From CALWZE01 sp036644375 (GTDB taxonomy: Bacteria; Bacillota; Clostridia; Oscillospirales; Ruminococcaceae): DNA of 19,489 nucleotides. A program made the position numbers and the translations under genes. Below the pieces are notes generated by a model, which saw only the letters and a list, made by a program, of their open reading frames with translations, was not told the origin of the DNA and searched no databases. This document shows, piece by piece, positions 15,102 to 19,489 of this stretch (position 1 is its first letter; each line of letters begins with the position of its first letter). The stretch spans positions 1 to 19,489 of the forward strand of contig JAVXQD010000038.1 of the NCBI GenBank assembly GCA_036644375.1. Direction: 5' to 3'.

Positions 15102-15122
15102 TAAAAACAGACAGGTCTGTCC
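15102..15122 (-). terminator. Possible terminator of the EamA-type transporter gene
   Basis: On the minus strand ACAGA-CCTG-TCTGT is followed by TTTTA. The stem is only about 5-6 bp, so it is weak. The rest of 14994-15204 shows no gene. Confidence 0.35.
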
Positions 15123-15204
15123 GAAAAAATCAAGCTGCCCAAAAATCTGACTGACTGACCTCGCTGCGGCAGCCTATTGCACTTTAAGAGAGGCTCGCAT
15201 TTGC

Positions 15205-16104
15205 TCAAGCATCAAAAAATCCGAGAACCGCAATTCCCGCAACAACGGCGGCGATAACAAAATAGTATTCCTTTGAGAGCTTTTCCTTGAGGAAAATTCT
15301 CGACCATACCACTGAAAAAACGCAGTAGCTCGCGATGACAGGTGCGGCGACAATGGCGTTGCCGGACAGGGCGAAAACATAGGCGAACTGACCCGCTGTC
15401 TCGCAGAGAGCGGCGATAAACTTGAATTTGTCGCGAGAGGGCGTCAGTGATTCCTTTTTGACAAACACCACATAGATAAAGGCGAGAATTCCGACAAACA
15501 GGAATGTCAGCTCATACGAGATATTTGCGGTCGTCGCGTCCATTACCACATCGAGGTAAAACGCGTCCGCAAATGTGCCGAGCGCATCTATAAGGCAGTA
15601 GAGCACGGGAAAAACGAGTGCAAGCGCACTTTTGGTGTATTTGCTGTCGGGCACAATGCCCGAGGAGAGTCTTTCTCGGTCGGCGTCGCGCTTTTCGAGA
15701 ATTCCGAGTGCGAGAATTCCCGCACAGATCAGTGCAACCGCGATAAACTGCGCCGCCGACATTCTCTGACCGAGAAATAAAAAGCACATCAGCGCAACCA
15801 GTGCGCCGGAGGAGTTGCATATGGGGGAGCTGAGCGAAAGCTCGATATAACGCAGACCCGCATAGCCGAAAACCATTGAGATTATGTACAGCGCCGATAC
15901 AGGCAGATATTTGATTATATTGATGAAATCGTAATCAATGCCCATTGCGGTAAGCTGCCATATCGCATGAACGCCCATAACGGCGCCCACGGCAATGACC
16001 ATTTTCCAATGGCTGAGCTTGTCGGATGGCTTAGAGCCCATTTTTGAAAATAAATCAGATCCGCTCCATGCAAGTATAGTGCAAACGGTAAATAAAAACC
16101 ACAT
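15205..16104 (-). CDS. EamA/DMT-superfamily membrane transporter
   Basis: A 299-residue protein made of about ten membrane segments in two EamA-like halves. The first half contains LFSKMGSKPSDKLSHW and, near its end, ALVALMCFLFLGQRMSAAQFIAVALICAGILAL, the usual EamA 'E/Q-R-ahead-of-helix' pattern. The second half ends VVWSRIFLKEKLSKEYYFVIAAVVAGIAVL, the matching signature (LKEKLS). Such proteins export or import amino acids, metabolites or lipid intermediates; the substrate is not readable. The start ATG at 16104 was chosen for its ribosome site (GGGAGAAAC), removing 27 unlikely residues from the longest frame. It is divergent from the YitT-type gene. Confidence 0.85.
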   Translation of the reverse strand: MWFLFTVCTILAWSGSDLFSKMGSKPSDKLSHWKMVIAVGAVMGVHAIWQLTAMGIDYDFINIIKYLPVSALYIISMVFGYAGLRYIELSLSSPICNSSGALVALMCFLFLGQRMSAAQFIAVALICAGILALGILEKRDADRERLSSGIVPDSKYTKSALALVFPVLYCLIDALGTFADAFYLDVVMDATTANISYELTFLFVGILAFIYVVFVKKESLTPSRDKFKFIAALCETAGQFAYVFALSGNAIVAAPVIASYCVFSVVWSRIFLKEKLSKEYYFVIAAVVAGIAVLGFFDA

Positions 16105-16239
16105 ATGTTTCTCCCAATGTATTAAGATGACTGATATACATTGTACTACAAAAACATGTTCGGGTGCTACTGTGAGAAAAAACAAAATAAGGCAGATATT
16201 GACATCGTTTTGTGGGGTGTTTTATTGTCTCGGGTGATA

Positions 16240-16248
16240 TGATATACT
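16240..16248 (+). promoter_or_regulatory. Extended -10 promoter for the YitT-type gene
   Basis: TGATATACT at 16240-16248, an extended -10 closely resembling those of mltG and the hemolysin III family gene, 32 bases before the start. A TTGACA at 16199-16204 with an 18-base spacer to TATTGT is a second possibility. Confidence 0.45.
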
Positions 16249-16280
16249 TATTGCATATTAAAAAAACCGGCGGGGTGTAT

Positions 16281-17147
16281 ATGTTCAAGAGTAAAGCGCG
16301 TGAATTGGCAATCGACCTCATATTTGATATTATCGGAAGCATGCTTTTCGGAGCAGGTCTTTACACGTTTGCATATGCTGCGGACTTTGCTCCGGGCGGT
16401 GTTTCGGGACTTGCGATTATTCTCAATTATTTTACCGATCTGCCGATAGGCGTGCTGACTCTTATTTTGAATGTGCCTATCCTGCTAATCAGCTACAAGT
16501 TTCTAGGCAACACCTTTTTGCTGAAATCACTGAAAACAATGGTGATTATGGCTCTGTTCCTCGATGTGATATTTCCAAAGCTTCCGGTTTACACGGGCAA
16601 CGATTTTCTGGCGGCACTCTTTGCGGGCGCTCTTGTCGGCGCGGGCATGGGCTTGATATTTTTGAGGGGCTCATCGACAGGCGGAAGCGATTTTTTGGTT
16701 TTCATGTGCAAGAAAAAATGGCCTCATTTGTCGCTGGGACAGATAACAATCGCGTTGGACGGAGTCATAATCGCAATCGGCGCTCTCGTGTTCGGACGCA
16801 TTGACGCCGCGCTGTACGGAGTTGTGATGACCGCTGTCACAACCGTTGTTATTGATAAAATCATGAACGGTGCAGTTGTCGGGAAAATGGCATTTATAAT
16901 AACGGATCATCCCGACACGGTTGCACAAGCCATTTCGGACCGCACGGATAGAGGCTCGACTATTTTTGACGGCAAGGGCGCGTATACCGGAAAGCCCAGA
17001 AAGCTGCTGCTGTGCGCGTGCAGCAAGGCAGAGATTGTCCATGTCAGGCGCGCGGTATATGAGATTGACCCCAAGGCTCTTGTTATGATTACAGACTACT
17101 CCGAGGTGTTCGGAGAGGGCTTTCAGGAGCTTAAAAAGCATTCGTGA
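16281..17147 (+). CDS. YitT family membrane protein (DUF161 + DUF2179)
   Basis: A 288-residue protein with about five membrane segments followed by a soluble C-terminal DUF2179 domain. Family marks are ADFAPGGVSGLAIIL (about 35-49), LRGSSTGGSDFL in the middle, and a C-terminus with GSTIFDGKGAYTGKPRKLLLCACSKAE and DPKALVMITDYSEVFGEGF, which are highly characteristic. The function is unknown; a transport or lipid-linked role is often assumed. The start was set at ATG 16281, preceded by GGCGGGGTG. The longest frame starts 69 bases earlier, across the promoter, and is unlikely. The gene stands alone, divergent from the EamA-type gene. Confidence 0.92.
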   Translation: MFKSKARELAIDLIFDIIGSMLFGAGLYTFAYAADFAPGGVSGLAIILNYFTDLPIGVLTLILNVPILLISYKFLGNTFLLKSLKTMVIMALFLDVIFPKLPVYTGNDFLAALFAGALVGAGMGLIFLRGSSTGGSDFLVFMCKKKWPHLSLGQITIALDGVIIAIGALVFGRIDAALYGVVMTAVTTVVIDKIMNGAVVGKMAFIITDHPDTVAQAISDRTDRGSTIFDGKGAYTGKPRKLLLCACSKAEIVHVRRAVYEIDPKALVMITDYSEVFGEGFQELKKHS

Positions 17148-17200
17148 GCTTAAAGCAATGCCGATATTTTCAAGAGCTGCATTTTGAACTCGGACATCCC

Positions 17201-17253
17201 CGCGGCGCCCGGTATGTGTGGCACGGGGTGTGTCGGCGACGAGCCGCGTTTTT
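17201..17253 (+). terminator. Possible terminator of the YitT-type gene
   Basis: CGCGGC (17201-17206) can pair with GCCGCG (17243-17248), followed by TTTTT. The loop is large, with imperfect inner pairing. It lies 54 bases after the stop. Confidence 0.35.
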
Positions 17254-17314
17254 AAATGAAAAGCGCGAACAGATACGGATGTGACGAAATGCTGTATTTA
17301 AGGATAATTAACAT

Positions 17315-17355
17315 AAAATGCCTTTGAGAACGCCGTGCGTTTTCAAAGGCATTTT
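17315..17355. terminator. Strong bidirectional terminator between convergent genes
   Basis: AAAATGCCTTTGAGAACGC pairs with GCGTTTTCAAAGGCATTTT: a stem of about 19 bp with one G-T wobble and a 3-base loop, A-rich on one side and T-rich on the other. It separates the YitT-type gene from the convergent GGDEF/EAL gene. Confidence 0.93.
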
Positions 17356-17483
17356 CGGTGTAGGGAACGGATTTTTTGTACCCGCTGCCATTTAAAATTT
17401 TTACAAAAACAGGCGACAGCTTAACTGAACTGCCTGCATATTTCGATTTTTCGGGGGGCTCCCCAACATTTGACATAAAGCCT

Positions 17484-19489
17484 TTATTTTGACGCAGCCG
17501 ATTTGCCGATTGGCTTTTTCGGTTTGTCGTACTTTTTGAGCAGCTCGTAAAATCCGTCGCGCGTCAGTGGCTTTGAAAAATAATAGCCCTGAATAAAGTC
17601 ACAGCCTGCGGCCTTGAGAAAGCTGTACTGAGCCTTGGTTTCCGCGCCCTCGGCAACAACCTTTATGTCGAGCAGATTTGCCATTTTTATAATGCTGGTG
17701 ACCAGCTTTTCCGCGCGCATGGAGCTTTCGAGATCACGGATAAACTGCATGTCCAACTTCAGAATGTCGATAGGCGCGTCCTTGAGCATGTTGAGCGAGG
17801 AATAGCCGCTTCCGAAATCGTCCATAGAAATTTTAAATCCGTGATGGCGAAGCTCGTTCATCGCATCAAGCAGCTGGTCGGTATTTTCGCGGTATGCGCT
17901 TTCGGTGATTTCAACCTTTATCATCGATTGATCAATGCCATATTCTGCAATTTTCGCGAGCATATTGTGGGCAAGCTCGGGATTGTACAAATCTATTCTG
18001 CTGACATTTACCGAAATGGGAACCATAGGGTATCCGTTAAGAGCTGCATCGCGAATTACGCCGCATACCTGCTCGAGCACAAATGAGTCAATTTTGCTGA
18101 TGAATTCATTTTTTTCGAAAACAGGAATAAACAAATTCGGAGGCAGAAGTCCTTTTGTCGGGTGATTCCATCTGACAAGAGCTTCCGCACAGGTCGGCTT
18201 TTGAGTTACAGCATCGAAAATCGGCTGGAGGTGTATCAAAAATTGACCGCTGTCGAGCGCGGAGCTCATTGCGCTTGCTATTTCCTGTTCGCTCAGCAGC
18301 CGCTCGCGCATCCTGTCATCATAGTAGGCAATCCGCTGAATATAGTTGCCCTTAATCGTGCGGAGCGCAAGACCTGCGCGGTCGCACATCTGGTCAACAG
18401 GCACGTCGGTGTCTTCAATCTCATATACTCCGACATGAAATACAAGATTGTAATTGACACCCAAAGCATCAAAGCTGTCATTCATGACATCAAGCAGATC
18501 CTCAATGCTGAACAGATATTTTGGGAAGCAGGTTACAAAATGGTCGGACTCAATTCGCCCGAACGTAGTTGCTTCCTGCATCTGTTCCTTGAGGCGATCT
18601 GCAATTTCAATGAGGATTTTGTCACCTACATCACTTCCGAAAAGGTCATTGACGACCTTGAAGCGCTCGATGTCCCACAGCAGCAAAGTGTACGGGGTCT
18701 CGGAGTTTTCGCGTATCATTTTGGTTGTATCGGAATAAAACTTGTCGCGATTTGAAATTCCGGTAAGCTTGTCACATTTTAAATTGTATCGAAGTTCATT
18801 TGAAGCGGTGACGGAGAGCAGCTCGTTCTCCTTTTCACTTGTGATATCGAGAAGTACGGCATGCAGCACAGGCACTCCGTTTTCAATATGTATCTTTCCC
18901 GCAGTCATATGTATCCACGGATGCGAGCCATTAGTGTGATTTGCTCTGAAAATGCAGTCGAATTCCACACTGCCTTTCAGACAGCTTTTTAAGCAGTCGG
19001 CAAAATGACCGAGATCCTCGGCATAAATAAGGCTGCTTATTTCGTTTTTGAACCTGTCCTCCAGCTCGGCTCGGCTCATGCCCAGCATAGAGCAGAGTGT
19101 ATCGTTAAAATACACGGGGACGACAGGGTCGGATACATTTAAGATGACTATGCCGCCGGGAACCGAGCTGATAAGCGATTGCAGCCGTCCGGAGGTATCA
19201 TACAGCAGATGCTTGAGCTTCATGCGGTCCTCACGACAGAACAGCGCATTGCGCACCCGAAGACAGAGGGTCTCGCGGGTGTATGGGGCGCAGATAAAGT
19301 CATGGACTCCGAGCTCAAGAGCCTTGAGCTCATCTCCCTGTTCGCAATTCGATGCTATGACAATAAAGGGAACGAGTTTCAGTCTTGGAATAAGAGAAAT
19401 AGAGTTTAGGATATCCAAGCAGACCTTGTCCAGTTTGTCATTGTCGAGAAGCACAATCGAGATATCATCTCGCCGATTGAGCGCTTCCT
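17484..19489 (-). CDS. Receiver-PAS-degenerate GGDEF-EAL c-di-GMP protein (5' end off window)
   Basis: About 667 residues are visible; the N-terminus lies beyond the right edge (open frame to base 19489). Order: a partial receiver-like domain (IVLLDNDKLD, then IVIASN and ICAPYT, where the lysine of the usual K-P is alanine), a PAS domain (LISSVPGGIVILN), a GGDEF domain and a C-terminal EAL domain. The GGDEF signature is replaced (FGRIESDHF), so cyclase activity is unlikely. The EAL domain is complete: AEALVRWNHP, NVSR, EITES, MDDFGSGYSSL, KLDMQF, AEGAET and QGYYFSKPL. This suggests a c-di-GMP phosphodiesterase regulated by the degenerate GGDEF and sensory modules. It has no transmembrane segment in the visible part. 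The gene ends at TAA 17484, with the strong terminator at 17315-17355 downstream. Confidence 0.92.
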   Translation of the reverse strand, partial: EALNRRDDISIVLLDNDKLDKVCLDILNSISLIPRLKLVPFIVIASNCEQGDELKALELGVHDFICAPYTRETLCLRVRNALFCREDRMKLKHLLYDTSGRLQSLISSVPGGIVILNVSDPVVPVYFNDTLCSMLGMSRAELEDRFKNEISSLIYAEDLGHFADCLKSCLKGSVEFDCIFRANHTNGSHPWIHMTAGKIHIENGVPVLHAVLLDITSEKENELLSVTASNELRYNLKCDKLTGISNRDKFYSDTTKMIRENSETPYTLLLWDIERFKVVNDLFGSDVGDKILIEIADRLKEQMQEATTFGRIESDHFVTCFPKYLFSIEDLLDVMNDSFDALGVNYNLVFHVGVYEIEDTDVPVDQMCDRAGLALRTIKGNYIQRIAYYDDRMRERLLSEQEIASAMSSALDSGQFLIHLQPIFDAVTQKPTCAEALVRWNHPTKGLLPPNLFIPVFEKNEFISKIDSFVLEQVCGVIRDAALNGYPMVPISVNVSRIDLYNPELAHNMLAKIAEYGIDQSMIKVEITESAYRENTDQLLDAMNELRHHGFKISMDDFGSGYSSLNMLKDAPIDILKLDMQFIRDLESSMRAEKLVTSIIKMANLLDIKVVAEGAETKAQYSFLKAAGCDFIQGYYFSKPLTRDGFYELLKKYDKPKKPIGKSAASK

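Noticed and set aside
16212..16280. N-terminal extension of the YitT-type protein (23 extra residues)
   Set aside because: It overlaps the extended -10 promoter and lacks a ribosome site; ATG 16281 follows GGCGGGGTG and opens with the usual family N-terminus.
17252..17476. A 74-codon minus-strand frame after the GGDEF/EAL gene, with AAAGG near its ATG
   Set aside because: The strong bidirectional terminator stem (17315-17355) lies inside it, and the peptide resembles no family I know.

Overview
This is a chromosomal window from a Gram-positive bacterium, most likely a gut-type member of the Clostridia (Oscillospirales/Ruminococcaceae style; moderate confidence, inferred from gene content and protein style, not from a marker RNA). 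Pointers are a PcrA helicase with a roughly 45-residue insertion between motifs I and Ia, a thyX-tmk pair, DUF2156, MltG, YitT and hemolysin III family proteins, AGGAGG-like ribosome binding sites and simple hairpin-plus-T-run terminators. No rRNA, tRNA, CRISPR array, transposase or phage gene is visible. A 10-N assembly gap (7961-7970) splits mltG.

Layout. The first 65 bases hold the end of an upstream gene with a K/P/A-rich tail, closed by a hairpin. A promoter and a second hairpin precede pcrA (334-2766). A 337-base gap with a promoter and a long leader leads to a tight plus-strand operon: thyX, tmk, a DUF2156 protein and a GNAT acetyltransferase (3104-6305; the junctions are 6 bases, a 1-base overlap and a 4-base overlap). 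A DJ-1/PfpI protein, mltG (broken by the gap) and an MGMT-family protein follow, ending at a strong terminator (8650-8692). Next are two short divergent genes below usual length cut-offs (41 and 50 codons) separated by a near-perfect 14-bp inverted repeat. A PhoB/PhoR-type two-component pair (9414-11418) and a hemolysin III family membrane protein (11614-12291) follow, the latter closed by a strong terminator at 12385-12436.

From about 12437 to 14486 the sequence changes character: it is more AT-rich and contains an unexplained 400-base non-coding stretch, a consensus sigma-A promoter surrounded by repeats, and an ATPase-wHTH-DUF234 (PD-(D/E)XK-like) protein, then a clipped reading frame. It reads as a horizontally acquired module. 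Beyond it are two minus-strand membrane-protein genes (an uncharacterised one and an EamA-type transporter), a plus-strand YitT/DUF2179 protein, a strong bidirectional terminator, and a minus-strand receiver-PAS-degenerate GGDEF-EAL protein running off the right edge.

Functional picture. Most of the window is housekeeping: DNA repair and unwinding (PcrA, MGMT), dTMP/dTDP supply (ThyX, Tmk), cell-wall assembly (MltG) and envelope sensing and transport. The parts most worth attention are the ATPase island with its operator-like repeats, the divergent small-gene pair, and the c-di-GMP protein with a lost GGDEF signature.
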